Positions 10,268 to 20,540 of a DNA stretch of 64,000 nt are shown piece by piece. Location: the NCBI GenBank assembly GCA_002633025.1, contig NMRB01001836.1, positions 8,964 through 72,963 of the forward strand, given 5' to 3'. This stretch comes from Notospermus geniculatus (lineage: Eukaryota > Nemertea > Pilidiophora > Heteronemertea > Lineidae). Under the pieces are notes generated by a model that was not told the origin of the DNA, ran no database searches, and saw nothing but the letters and a program-made list of their open reading frames with translations. The first letter of the stretch is position 1, and the number at the start of each line of letters is the position of its first letter. The position numbers and the translations under genes are program-made.

Positions 10268-11360
10268 GTCCAGAAAATGGCTGCGCCGGCAGCAACTGCA
10301 AAATGCGTCGGGAGTATGTTCATGTGGATAGCAGAAAAATGAGCAGGACGACCTATAATTTTCTTTTCACATTTCAAATCTACGACATTTCTGCTAGGCT
10401 GATGTGGATTTTCGCTAAAATCTGGTGTCTCGTTTTCAAAATATTTTCACCCAAACGTAGCCGTCGTCCTCCACGTGTACAGCTCTGGCCTGTTGACAGA
10501 TCTCCAAGGTAACCTACTGATCCTGCCTTTACTCCTTGCTGGATAAGTGGCATCCTTCAAATTTGTCTCCTCCATTAAGATAAAGTTTCGTGCTTTCCAA
10601 TGATATATAACACTTAGGAGTTCATCTCGAAGAATATTGATTTTTGTCTGTGTGAATGTGGGTGTGACGCAGCAAGTGTACACCAAAAGGCCCATTGAGA
10701 CGATCCGGGCTAACTGTGTACTGCTACCTTAGTGCGAAAGTTTAAAATCCTCGCACAATCTTACTGATGGAGGTCCCAAAACTGCTGAAAATTTGAGCAG
10801 AAAGGGGAAATTTTACTGATGCCGCTTTCTGAAGGTTGGCAGCTATGTAAGGTGTATTCACCACCTTAATACGGTATGTGAAATGTACCAACATTTGTTG
10901 TGTAATTTATAGAGAAAGTTGCCAACTTCAGGCCTTTAGATTCCCCCGACATTAGATGCATCGTGATTTTGTCGATCGAGGACCAGTTCAATGTTTATTC
11001 AGTGAAAAACACACACTGGGGATCAAAGGGTTAAATTGAAACAGGTTTACTGTAAACAATTCATGGAGAATGCTGACCTTTCTGAGCAGATACTTCACAG
11101 TCTATAAGTTGATTAAAATCATAAGTATCGTCAGTGGCCAAGGGTTAGGGGTTAAAACTTCAAAATGTGGTCAAATTGGAAAGGGTTAAACAGGACATAT
11201 TTCCAACAATTAGTCAATACCAATCCCTTGTAAAAACCCCAACGTCAATACAAGTAATCATTTTGTCTTATCAGCAGATATAGTTCAATGCAGTTGAGTA
11301 TGAGCTCCATGGGCCTCTAGTTACAGCATTTTCCCGCCGAAAAGATCGTCAGTACCATGC
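10268..11360. other. No feature recognised
   Basis: Open frames on both strands are short and without domains, and I found no clear repeat structure. Confidence 0.4.
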
Positions 11361-11434
11361 GGCCGAAAGACCGGTCGTCCCAAAGTAAGATCAACCACGG
11401 CCGAAAGACCGGTCGTCCCAAAGTAAGATCAACC
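11361..11434. repeat. Tandem duplication of 38 bp
   Basis: GGCCGAAAGACCGGTCGTCC starts at 11,361 and again at 11,399; the two copies are nearly identical over 38 bp. Confidence 0.9.
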
Positions 11435-11884
11435 ATTCAAGTAAATATCTGTTTACTGGAAAGAAATTGATAAACGAATCTGGTATGACAGGAAAGAGCA
11501 TTCTTCCTAGATTAGACCCAAATAAATTATTGAAGAATGCAAGCAAAGGTTTAGGAGAAGTGGACTTAGAAATGTAACGATCTCTGTCAGATTGAAATGC
11601 TGAAGTCGGGATGTATTGTGATGGCCAAAGCTAATGGCGTTAGTACCAAATCAAACACTGTGTTACTGTTGAGAAATCTTTGAACCTTTTTTGTTTTTGC
11701 TTTCTTACTTTGGGATTATTTGGGGACATTTTGCAGGATCGAATTTGGGGGAGTTAATTTGGGAACCGACGTGTACCGTCGTTTCTTTAGGGGAATCAAA
11801 AGGCCTGAACTTCACGTTTCATTTTCATGAATTATTGGTTTGGATGTTATGTTACTTCGGCAAGGCACTGAGCACCACGACATA

Positions 11885-12640
11885 TACAGGGTGTAGCAAA
11901 AGATGGAAACCGATATTTATTGGTGTATATCGCGGACATGACTAACTCTTTAAAAATTCATTGCCACCATCTCTTTCCTTGTTATTTCCGCTTTCTGCTG
12001 ATATCAAGGTACCCACTTCATGCCCACAGATGACTGAGCACCAAGTGATGCAATAGGACCACATCAGAAATGGCTTTGTACCACTTGAACTTTCTGGGGT
12101 TAAATCCAGGCTGCCAAGTGGAGATCATTTGTGGCACTTTTTATGAACTTCTGGCCCATGTCAATTTTATCCAACCCATTTAAAAGTTTGAAAAGTTGTC
12201 CAAGTGCCCAGACCTGTGCAAGATGCAACCTAAAAACTGAGCAGCGAGTTTTCATTGTGACGGAGTGGATGAGGAGCGGGCTCGAGCCTTCAGCAAGTTG
12301 CGAATCAATTTGAGGAGCACTTTCCAGACCGTGCTGTTCCCGCTAAGTCCACCATCTGGAAGAACATCCGGAAGTGAATTTTAAAATAACTCGGTTAATG
12401 CAAAGTTGGTCTTCGTTCTTCTGATGAAAACGGGGAAAAGACCTCTGGTGAAAGTGGCACAAAGCCATTTCTGATGTGGTCCTACTAAATCACTTGGTGC
12501 TCAGTCACCTGTGGGCATGAAGTGGGTATCTTGGTATCAAGAGAAAGAGGAAATCACAATATCAATTTATTAAAAAAAAGTTACTCATATCCGAGAAATA
12601 GACCAATTAATCTCGGTTTCCTTTTATTATACACCCTGTA
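11885..12640 (+). mobile_element. Mariner-like relic with a DNA-binding-domain fragment
   Basis: The ends are TA-CAGGGTGT (11,885) and ACACCCTG-TA (12,640). The terminal repeats continue into GGAAACCGA-type sequence for about 40 bp, with longer subterminal inverted repeats (CCCACTTCATGCCCACAG near 12,010 and its inverse near 12,520). TA duplication fits Tc1/mariner. Between them is the start of a helix-turn-helix region of the DUF4817 type: LKTEQRVFIVTEWMRSG in one frame, then after a frameshift FPDRAVPAKSTIWKNIRK ending in TGA near 12,377. The catalytic domain is missing, so this is a non-autonomous derivative keeping only part of the DNA-binding segment. Confidence 0.75.
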
Positions 12641-12759
12641 TACTTACATTTGAAGATGATATGTGGATTAGCTGAGAGGCTAACTGGTGGCTGCGTGACT
12701 TCACTTGGTTACATCATGTTGGGAGACTGACTGAATCCGAATCTACGCAATCACACGGC

Positions 12760-13065
12760 TTGCGAACCATGGGCGTCACAAAATGTGACCATATAGGCGG
12801 TTCTGCGCATGCTTCTTTTGTAATTGGCTGTTTCAGGAAGATTGTAGTCGATTGGTCAATTCTTAAACCAGATTATCAATATGATAATGTGATTTCGTTG
12901 ATATCCTGTGCAGTTCTGTGTCTGCACAAGGAATGGTCAACCATAAACGTTTTCGACAATGGCGGACATTTAATATGTCAATTGAGTCAAAAGAAAGGAA
13001 CTTGTATAGAGAGAGAAGAAGCGATACACTGCAGCGGGGCCCGGATGTATGAAAGAGAGGTACCG
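12760..13065 (+). CDS. Possible PAN/apple-type exon
   Basis: A frame open from before 12,760 to a strong donor (G|GTAAGTG at 13,066) encodes LISCAVLCLHKEWSTINVFD, then CQLSQKKGTCI and CSGARMYEREVP. The cysteine pattern C-x3-C...C followed by QLS resembles PAN/apple domains of secreted or membrane proteins. I could not place the acceptor and see no neighbouring exon, so this is a single-exon suggestion. Confidence 0.35.
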
Positions 13066-13959
13066 GTAAGTGACTGATCTCTGACCTCCAATCTGCATAT
13101 TCTAATGGGACGCAGATGTGGGGACATAAAATGTGGTGGAAATAACATCCATAATTGATTTGAAGTTTGCCCTAAATGGCAGGCTAAAATGTTTCCTAAC
13201 CAGGTGAAAATTATAAATGGAGCGGTGGGAACCAAATACGGCATTATTCGCTTCATCAACAAGATTGGGCAAGTAAATCGAGCAGGTGGAAACCGGAAAT
13301 ACCGGAGAAGAAGTAGGCTGTCAATGAGAGTCGCCCTCTCTACAACATCGTGAATGGAACTCGGATTCCCAGTGGTGACAGGTGCTGATGTTTCCATTGA
13401 ACTACTAGGGCCAAATTCAAAAAGGGTGTTTAAGACTTGGACGCGTATAACTTCGTCAAATGTATGGTGGAAGTGTCTGCATTTAGTGAAGTTAAAAGCG
13501 TCTAAGTCTTAATCGCGCGATGTTCACACTTTATGAATACAACCCCTAGTGATCATTGGGCGTACATGTATAATATTCGTACTCATGAGATACAGAGTGA
13601 ATTGGTTTAACCTTGTGAACCCGTTACCGATTATGTGTGTGCGCTAATCTTGAGGCGACTAATCTCTAAAATGTACTTCCAAAAGACACATTTTTCAGTG
13701 CGTTGTATTCCTTTTTCATGACGGAAGTAGACTGTTTACACAGAAACATCACATGATATGTGAATAAAAATAATAGGAACCCGAAAGATTAATCCTTTTG
13801 AAAATGGTTCGGCCACAACAAGGGTGGAGTGATATTAGAAACGTCAATAAACGGAAACGTGGACCAAAAATTCATTACTGAAATATCATAAAATCATACA
13901 ATTCGTAAGATTATAAAGAAAATATTAATAACTGCACTCTAGACTACGATTTTTACAAA
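13066..13959. other. No feature recognised
   Basis: AT-rich sequence without domains, motifs or clear repeats; it leads up to the edge of the large palindrome. Confidence 0.4.
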
Positions 13960-15795
13960 TAAAGGAGCTGTTTCCTTAAGGAACGATTGTACCAAGTCAT
14001 TTTTTAGGTATTAATTGTTGGGCAGTTGTACTAAAAATGGATGGAATATGTAGTTTATACATCACTCTAAATTGTGAAAGAGGAAAAATGTGGCCATTAC
14101 ATAGCTGAATGGTAAAACAAAGGACATTGGCAAAATGTCTGTAATGTACGGAAGCGTATTAGTGCCAGCAATTTTTTCTTTTTAATTATGTTGAAGGTTC
14201 GACTTATCATCTTGAAGGTTCAACTTATCATCTTGAAGGTTCAACTTAAAAATCTCAAACGATTTACTTAACCATCCCGAACGTTCGACGTATTATCTTG
14301 AAGGTTCGACTTGTTATCTTGAAGGTTCGACTTATTATCTTGAAGGGTCGACTTAGTATCTTGAAGGTTCAACTTATTACCTCGAAGGTTTGACTTAAGA
14401 TAATAAGTTGAACCTTTAAGATAATTAGTTGAACCTTTAAGATAATAAGTTGAACCTTCAAGATAATAAGTCGAACATTCAAGATAACAAGTCGAACCTT
14501 CAAGATAACAAGTCAAACGTTCGGGATGATTAATTAAATCGTTTGAGATTTTTAAGTTGAACCTTCAAGATGATAAGTCGAACCTTCAAGATGATAAGTC
14601 GAAGCTTCGAGATAATTTTCCAATATCAGAAATGTATTTTTATGTTGAAGGTTTGAGAAAAAAAGTCGAACGTTCGAGATGATAAGACGAACGTTTGAGA
14701 AAATAAGTTGAAGGTTCGAGATACTAAGTCGAACCTTCAAGATAATAAGTCGAAACTTCAAGATAATAAGTCGAACCTTCAAGATAATAAGTCAAACCTT
14801 CAACATAATTAAAAAGAAAAAAATGATGGCACTAATACGCTTCCGTAGTAATGAAGCAGAAACACTCAAAATACTGATTATTGAATCTGGTACATATGTT
14901 AGCTCAGTGTGTATTTATCTTTTGTTGCTGAAAACACCATTTTAAAACATTACTTTAAGAGATATTTGCATTTAAATCTAAAATAAGTCAGCAATTTGCC
15001 CGATTCTACACTTGTGTTTGTGAGGACCTCGAAGAGGGGAAAAAGGAAAACCAACACGACCACATGGTTGGCTGAATTGCCACAATCAGAATAATATCCA
15101 GGCAGTTCAATGTGTAACCAATGTGACCAGTGATCAGTAGTGTCACACACAAAACCAAGTTCAGTACTCTGGCTGAACTGAATTAACCCCTTAAAAGCAA
15201 AGAGTGAATGACGTGAATATGAAACCGTCCATTCAGGAGGTGATCGAGTGGGCCACGACTGGATGACCATGAGTGTGCTGTAATAGGCCTTATTTATCTT
15301 ACAAATAACACAAACATCAGTGGTGGTCACTGGTCACACATTGGTTACATCGAATTGCCTGGATATTATTCTGATTGTGGCAATTCAGCCAACCGTTTGG
15401 TCATGTCACTTTTCCTTTTTCCCCCTCTATGAGGTCCTCACAAACACAACTGTAGAATCAGGCAAACTGCTGACTTATTTTAGCTTTAAATGCAAAATAT
15501 CTTTTAAAGCGATGTTTTAAAATGGTGTTTTCAGCAATAAAAGATAAATACACACTGAGCTAACATATGTACCAGACTCATTAATCAGTATTTTGAGTGT
15601 TTCTGCTTCATTTCAGACATTTTGCAAATGTTCTTTGTTTTACCATTCATTTATGTAATGGTCATATTTTTCCTCTTTCACAATATAGAGTGAGGTCTGA
15701 ACTACAGATTCCAACCGTTTTTAGTACAACTACCCAACAATTAATACATAAAAAATGACTTGATACAATCGTTCCTTAAGGAAACAGCTCCTTTA
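13960..15795. repeat. 1.8-kb imperfect palindrome
   Basis: TAAAGGAGCTGTTTCCTTAA at 13,960 is inverted at the right end (15,795). Complementarity continues inward through both arms (for example TAATTGTTGGGCAGTTGTAC and TTAGCTCAGTGTGTATTTAT with their inverses) to a spacer of about 185 bp at 15,135-15,320. The left arm is longer because a separate 0.7-kb element lies in it at 14,147-14,848; without that the arms are about 0.5 kb each. Differences between arms indicate age. Confidence 0.88.
14147..14848. mobile_element. Palindromic element with 21-bp internal repeats, inserted in the palindrome arm
   Basis: The termini are TACGGAAGCGTATTAGTGCC (14,147) and its inverse ending CGCTTCCGTA (14,847). 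Both arms are built of about 21-bp units (AAGATAATAAGTCGAACCTTC and variants; exact 21-bp steps at 14,741, 14,762 and 14,783), in opposite orientation left and right. TAATG flanks both ends (14,042-type offset: 14,142-14,146 and 14,849-14,853). The matching site in the undisturbed right arm of the host palindrome lacks the element, which shows it is an insertion. Confidence 0.85.
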
Positions 15796-15835
15796 GAGTC
15801 GAAAAGGAGATTATCGAATATATGATGAGTTTTCA

Positions 15836-16889
15836 TTGATTCCAAAAAGCAGTGGAAAAAGACGTTTTCATACTATGAATTTTCATCCCACTCTGCCCAT
15901 GATTATTTTCATTCTACATGATGATGTGCACACTCCCCGTTATCGGTGTCTTTCGTACTCTCTCGACGCAGACGGCACAAGTTACAGGCTGCTTCACAAT
16001 GTGTCGTACATCTTCAGAATGCAGAGATCAGCCCAATTTTTCACCGCCATTACTGTGAAATACACTGTGATGTGGGAGGTGCAGAAGATAGGGTCGGGAA
16101 AATGGCGACTGAAACCAGTTTTGCCCCTGTACGACTTCAGGACTGGAAATTACGTCGGTCATGTATTGATAAACAAGAGAGACAGGCGTTTGATATGGCG
16201 CAGTCGTGGTGCTGAAACTGTTTACTCCGTCTGGAAGATACAGAAGAACATGGAAAGTGTTCTTTCGTTCATCCGATTGGTTCCATACACTTATATTATG
16301 ACGATATACAATTGTCACGCACAGCACACAGGACATGAACTGGTTTACCGTCTATCATTGAATGTTTCTAACAGGATTAGGGTTTTGGGGGCCGAAGATG
16401 CGAACATACAATTTCACAGATTGGATGCCACCATTACACCTCAGGGCATACTGGTTTCAACTGGTTCTGTTTCATCGATCAAAAACCGGTTTGTGGTTGA
16501 GGGAAAACAATACTATGATACCACTTCGCGGTCAGACTATACCTCTAGCTAGAAACACGACTGCTGGAATAGCTTTGTATAAGTTTAAGAACTTACTTTT
16601 AAAAAATATATTAACCACTGTTGATCTTGGATGCTTTAGAGGAGGAGCGATAATTTCGAATGATGTTCCATTAAAATTGACACTTTTCAAGATAAGAGGT
16701 CCTGTTTCAATACTGAATCAAATATCATACGATCACGTACATGTAGCAATTGATGGGAAAAAGTCTCTGACGATGACACCTTGGTTTCTCGATAGCACTA
16801 AGAGGCGCTTTATTTACAAAACGGTTTATATTTTCAAACACGTTTTTGAACGACATTTCCCGTTTCATCTAGCATACTCTGATTTATAA
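15836..16889 (+). pseudogene. Intronless coding-like frame with a frameshift, unknown
   Basis: Two overlapping frames (15,836-16,552, then a second ending at 16,889) together give about 340 codons without introns, which suggests one gene with a frameshift around 16,400-16,550. The first part is rich in beta-strand-like segments (YVGHVLINKRDRRLIWRS, MTIYNCHAQ); the second includes LARNTTAGIALYKFKNLL and VHVAIDGKKSLTMTPWF. No family was recognised. It begins 40 bp after the large palindrome and ends 41 bp from a convergent minus-strand frame. That compact spacing is unlike host genes here and more like an old integrated DNA virus or large mobile element, but that is inference only. Confidence 0.4.
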
Positions 16890-16930
16890 AAACACAGACG
16901 TTTACTTTAAATACATTTTCTGCATATATT

Positions 16931-17290
16931 TCAATATTCTTCTGGTTCTAAGATAAAATATTCTTGAGGACGTTTGTTGTTTGCAGCCCTCAAGTGCACT
17001 AGTAGGTAGTGCCGGTGTAACATCTGCCAGTGCTTCTGTACGTCAGTGTTTCCCCTTATTTGTTTGAGAAACGTTGCCAGACAGATCAACGCGTTTCTCC
17101 GCGTGTCCCCTGTTGTCAAGTCGCAGCTTATTCCGTCAGGGAAATTGTAGGGGAACAATCACAGATAGGGAACATTCAAAAACGCTACACCGGTATTTTT
17201 GCAGACGTTGGCCAAAAGCAAGGGGCAGATGATGAATTTCATCGATTCGACGTTTTCGTCGAAAGGTCCAAGGCGTTTCAAATTTCAGTA
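16931..17290 (-). pseudogene. Convergent coding-like frame, unknown
   Basis: On the minus strand a frame ending at 16,931 encodes CDLTTGDTRRNALICLATFL and KHWQMLHRHYLLVHLRAANN, with an acidic end (EPEEY). Upstream, a different frame is open to about 17,290, so a frameshift near 17,140 is likely. The stop lies 41 bp from the stop of the plus-strand frame. No known domain was recognised. The two frames probably share one origin and decay history. Confidence 0.35.
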
Positions 17291-17293
17291 TAA

Positions 17294-19670
17294 TATGGTA
17301 AATGTTCAACTCATGTTTACTTATCCATGGACCTTACAGTGCCAATATTTTTTATTATGAAATGTCTGGGTCACTGCGCTATCATGAGATATTAATATAC
17401 CGTATCTCAAATCATTTTGAATAAGGTACTGCCCTTGAACCTGATGACAAATTTCTGTGGCTGGTCGCTTTGCAATAATATCTGTTGCTGTGTGTTTTCG
17501 GTTATGTAATGATCCCAAAGGTTTAGAGTTTGATTTCGAGGCTAGACAAAATTCCTCTTACAGTGGCTATCCCAGGTTAAGAACTATTTCATCAAGCTTA
17601 TTAAAAGTTGTATACATGTATGTAAAGGTATAGGCCATAAGTAATGGCTTGTTGTTTATCATTAAACACCTTTATTTGATCAAACAGTTACATTTTCTGA
17701 CCTATCGGCAGCAGAGCCTGAATCGTCCTAGTTTGCATTGTGACCAGCATTATTCTGATTGGCTCGGAAATTACCATCCAAAGCCCGTCCAGATGTCACG
17801 TTTTTATTTAAGTTCCTTATTGCGCCTTTCAGGCACACGTGCTATCAGTTTAGCAGACGCTACGACCCTGTTGATGGCCTAGTTTCAAAGGGGTTTTGGA
17901 CATGGACAAATTGCCGAAAGACATGAGAAACATCTTGAATTTAACCCTTGTTGACTTGGTTGGCAACACTTTGCAAGTGTTAATAGTGCAACACCTTTTT
18001 TAGTGTCGGAATTGCCACACTTCCAAAAGTGTAGTTCTAGCAGAATAAGATCAGACCCTATTAAAACAGTGTCCCTTGCAAAGCGTTTGGTGCTCAATAA
18101 AGCACTTCTGTTTGTTTTTCCTCACAGTGCCACTACTGTCAGGACGTGCAAAAACGAAAGTTCCTAGTAGACTAGACCGTACGACGGCGAACATTACGAA
18201 CTTTTGGCAAGGCTATGTATTGTCGATCCGTATTACATATGACGCATGTCTTTAATACAAAATGCATTAGCTCTATACGTCATACCTGACACTGATCGAC
18301 GATTCGGAGCCTTGCGAAAAGTCCGTATTATCGAACCACTTGCCTTAACGTACCTGTATGGGTTTAGCACTAGTAGGTATGTATCAAAACTAAACTTATA
18401 AAGGTCGAGTTTTCGGCCATGAACATTTGGTACTACATTTATGACTAGCCATCCTCAGTCACGTGGGTTAGGTGTACGTCCGGTTTTCGTTCGGTTTTCA
18501 ATGGTAACCCCACCCACTTTCATTGATAGATCCGCCCGATTCCAATGACCGTCTGTGTGGATGAATGAGCACTGTTGCGCAACAACTATTGAAACGCTAA
18601 AAACTCCGCCTCTTGGCCAGGTATACCAAATGGATAAAATCAATGATACCATACATGCAAGTTTTAATTCAACCGAGAGAGCAAGTGGGAGGTGTCGCTT
18701 TCTCTTTGACCAAGTTACTTGGGCGCGAGTTTGACCAAGTAAATGGAACAAGGTCAATGAGCCATGCGCTATTGTTGTGCTCTGTCAACCAGTCTTTGTT
18801 CTGCTACTGACAAAATGCAGCTCAGCGCCACCACCACCGCGACTCCCACTTTTGACGGAAGACCCGATTCCACCACTGGATCACCTCCGCCTCTTCGGCG
18901 ATTCGGAGAAAAAATAGAGAGTTTTCGCAAATCCCCCGACAAGACGCGAACTTCTATCCCGCTATCGTTCACTGTTCTCTTGGCGGCGTTGAACAATGGA
19001 ATTGGTGTTCACGTTGGCGTTTCGGGGGCTTTGCGAAAACTCCCTATTGACGACGACGCCAAATGGCCGTCACAACGGAAAAGACGTTTTTTTAGGCTTG
19101 CCCGCGCATGCGTGGCAAGCCTATTTCGAAGGAGGGGGAACCGATCATTCTTCTGAGCAGCGTTCGCCATATAACATCGTCGAAGACGGCAAAGCGGCTA
19201 AACGCGTGCGTGGGAGAGTGGCCTTGGGGAGGACATTATCATAATTAATAATACCGCGACCACTCTCGCCCCAGGAATCTTCGCGTACTTTGTCCCCATG
19301 CTTAAGTATAGCCGTAAAACCTGGGTGCTGTAAAACGTCGTCGACATCGACGCATTTCACCTGTTTGCAAACAGATAAACCCTTTTACACGGCATAAAGT
19401 GATAAAACCAAACGAGAAGGGACAATTAGCTATCTATTGGGACTAGTGACAAGGTGCTGTTTGCTTCCTGAGTGGAGTGGTACTGGCTCATTTCTTGGAA
19501 TCAGCAGCATTATCGCCAAGAAGTTTAATTTTTTTTATCTCATGGTAAACCACAGACAGAACCATTTGTGTCAGAACCAATTCTGTCCAGGCCGTGGCTT
19601 AGCCATCCTCACTGGAGACAATGTTGAACTTTCGGGGACAGCAAACAACAGTGAATGGCAGACGGCGTCA
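17294..19670. other. No firm gene; CpG-rich block near 18.8-19.3 kb
   Basis: Mostly featureless. 18,196-18,320 has a weak inverted repeat, and 19,087-19,117 a short hairpin (TAGGCTTGCC with its inverse). CpG density rises around 18,830-19,340, which could be a promoter or a first exon. Confidence 0.35.
18815..19156 (+). CDS. Weak candidate first exon or small ORF
   Basis: From ATG at 18,815 a frame encodes an N-terminus rich in Ser, Thr and Pro (MQLSATTTATPTFDGRPDST, then GSPPPLRRFGEKIESFRKSP) in a CpG-rich block, ending at 19,156. No domain and no definite donor were found. It could equally be chance. Confidence 0.15.
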   Translation: MQLSATTTATPTFDGRPDSTTGSPPPLRRFGEKIESFRKSPDKTRTSIPLSFTVLLAALNNGIGVHVGVSGALRKLPIDDDAKWPSQRKRRFFRLARACVASLFRRRGNRSFF

Positions 19671-19674
19671 GGGG

Positions 19675-19745
19675 CATAGCTAGCTTTTATGGCCTGGGGC
19701 AAAGTTGATTGATCTGGGAGGCGGGGCTGGGGGTCCTCCACAATC
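19675..19745. mobile_element. Fragment of a hAT-like MITE end
   Basis: CAGGGGCATAGCTAG, also found at 19,913, is followed by GGGGCAAA and a GGGGGTCCTCC run. Only one end is recognisable. Confidence 0.55.
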
Positions 19746-19912
19746 CTCTCAGATGCATTTTTTCCCATCTGACACCACAATAACTTTGACTTGAAGAAGG
19801 GCAATAACCTTTTTAGAGGAAAATATTGTTTTGTCCTTTTTACTCTGGGAAATCCCCTTGCTCACCTGCCTGAAAGGGGTCAAACCCAGTGGTACATGGC
19901 ATAGGCCTACAT

Positions 19913-20158
19913 CAGGGGCATAGCTAGTGGGTGGTGGTGGGGGGGGGGGCAGGGAGGGGCAAATCCCCCCAGATCAAAAAGGGACAAAATATTTTTTCCT
20001 CAAAAAGGTCATTTTCCCTCTTCGAGCCGAGTTGGTCACATGGTCAGATGTGGGGGAAATGCATCCTTTGAGATGCATGCAGATTTTTAATTTTTTTTCT
20101 GGAGGACCCCAGACCCCTCTCTAACTTTGCTCTTCAGACTCAATCAGCCACGCCCCTG
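19913..20158. mobile_element. hAT-like MITE, CAGGGGCATAGCTAG ends
   Basis: CAGGGGCATAGCTAG at the left and CAGCCACGCCCCTG at the right are imperfect terminal inverted repeats of the common hAT CAGGGGCGTAGC type. The interior is non-coding and contains a homopolymer G run. An 8-bp target duplication is not clear. Confidence 0.65.
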
Positions 20159-20527
20159 CAGTCTACGTTATTTGGTGGTCGGTCAGGCAGCCACAGCTGC
20201 GAGTGGGGATACTTGATATGTGGTTCAATGATCTCCTGCCCCTTCTGCCTATGAAGGTAAACTTTGCCCAAATTAAACATTCCACACGGGCAAGCCTACG
20301 GCATCTGCGATGCCTCTAGTTTACAAGTCGCTTCCCATGAAATGTGACCCGTCACATCAAATCACAAGATATGATACTAGGATAAACCAAAATAACTGGA
20401 GGAGCTGAGATAAAGCTTAAAGTGATCCTAAACCGCCGGGGCGAGCGAGACAGCCTCGTTTTCATTTTCCCGCGCTACGCCGCCCTGAACGAGAATAATG
20501 AATGAACGCCTGTCAATCATTACGACG

Positions 20528-20535
20528 TGACGTCA
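20528..20535. promoter_or_regulatory. CRE-like site just upstream of the CXC-ballast start
   Basis: A perfect TGACGTCA lies 6 bp before the chosen ATG (20,541), in a CpG-rich stretch. A CREB/ATF site is the obvious reading. An identical octamer lies at 26,785-26,792, upstream of the convergent gene. Confidence 0.4.
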
Positions 20536-20540
20536 TTACT

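Noticed and set aside
14268-14782. Leu/Tyr/Ser-rich repetitive frames on the minus strand
   Set aside because: By-products of the 21-bp units of the palindromic insertion; the period is a multiple of three so frames stay open by chance.
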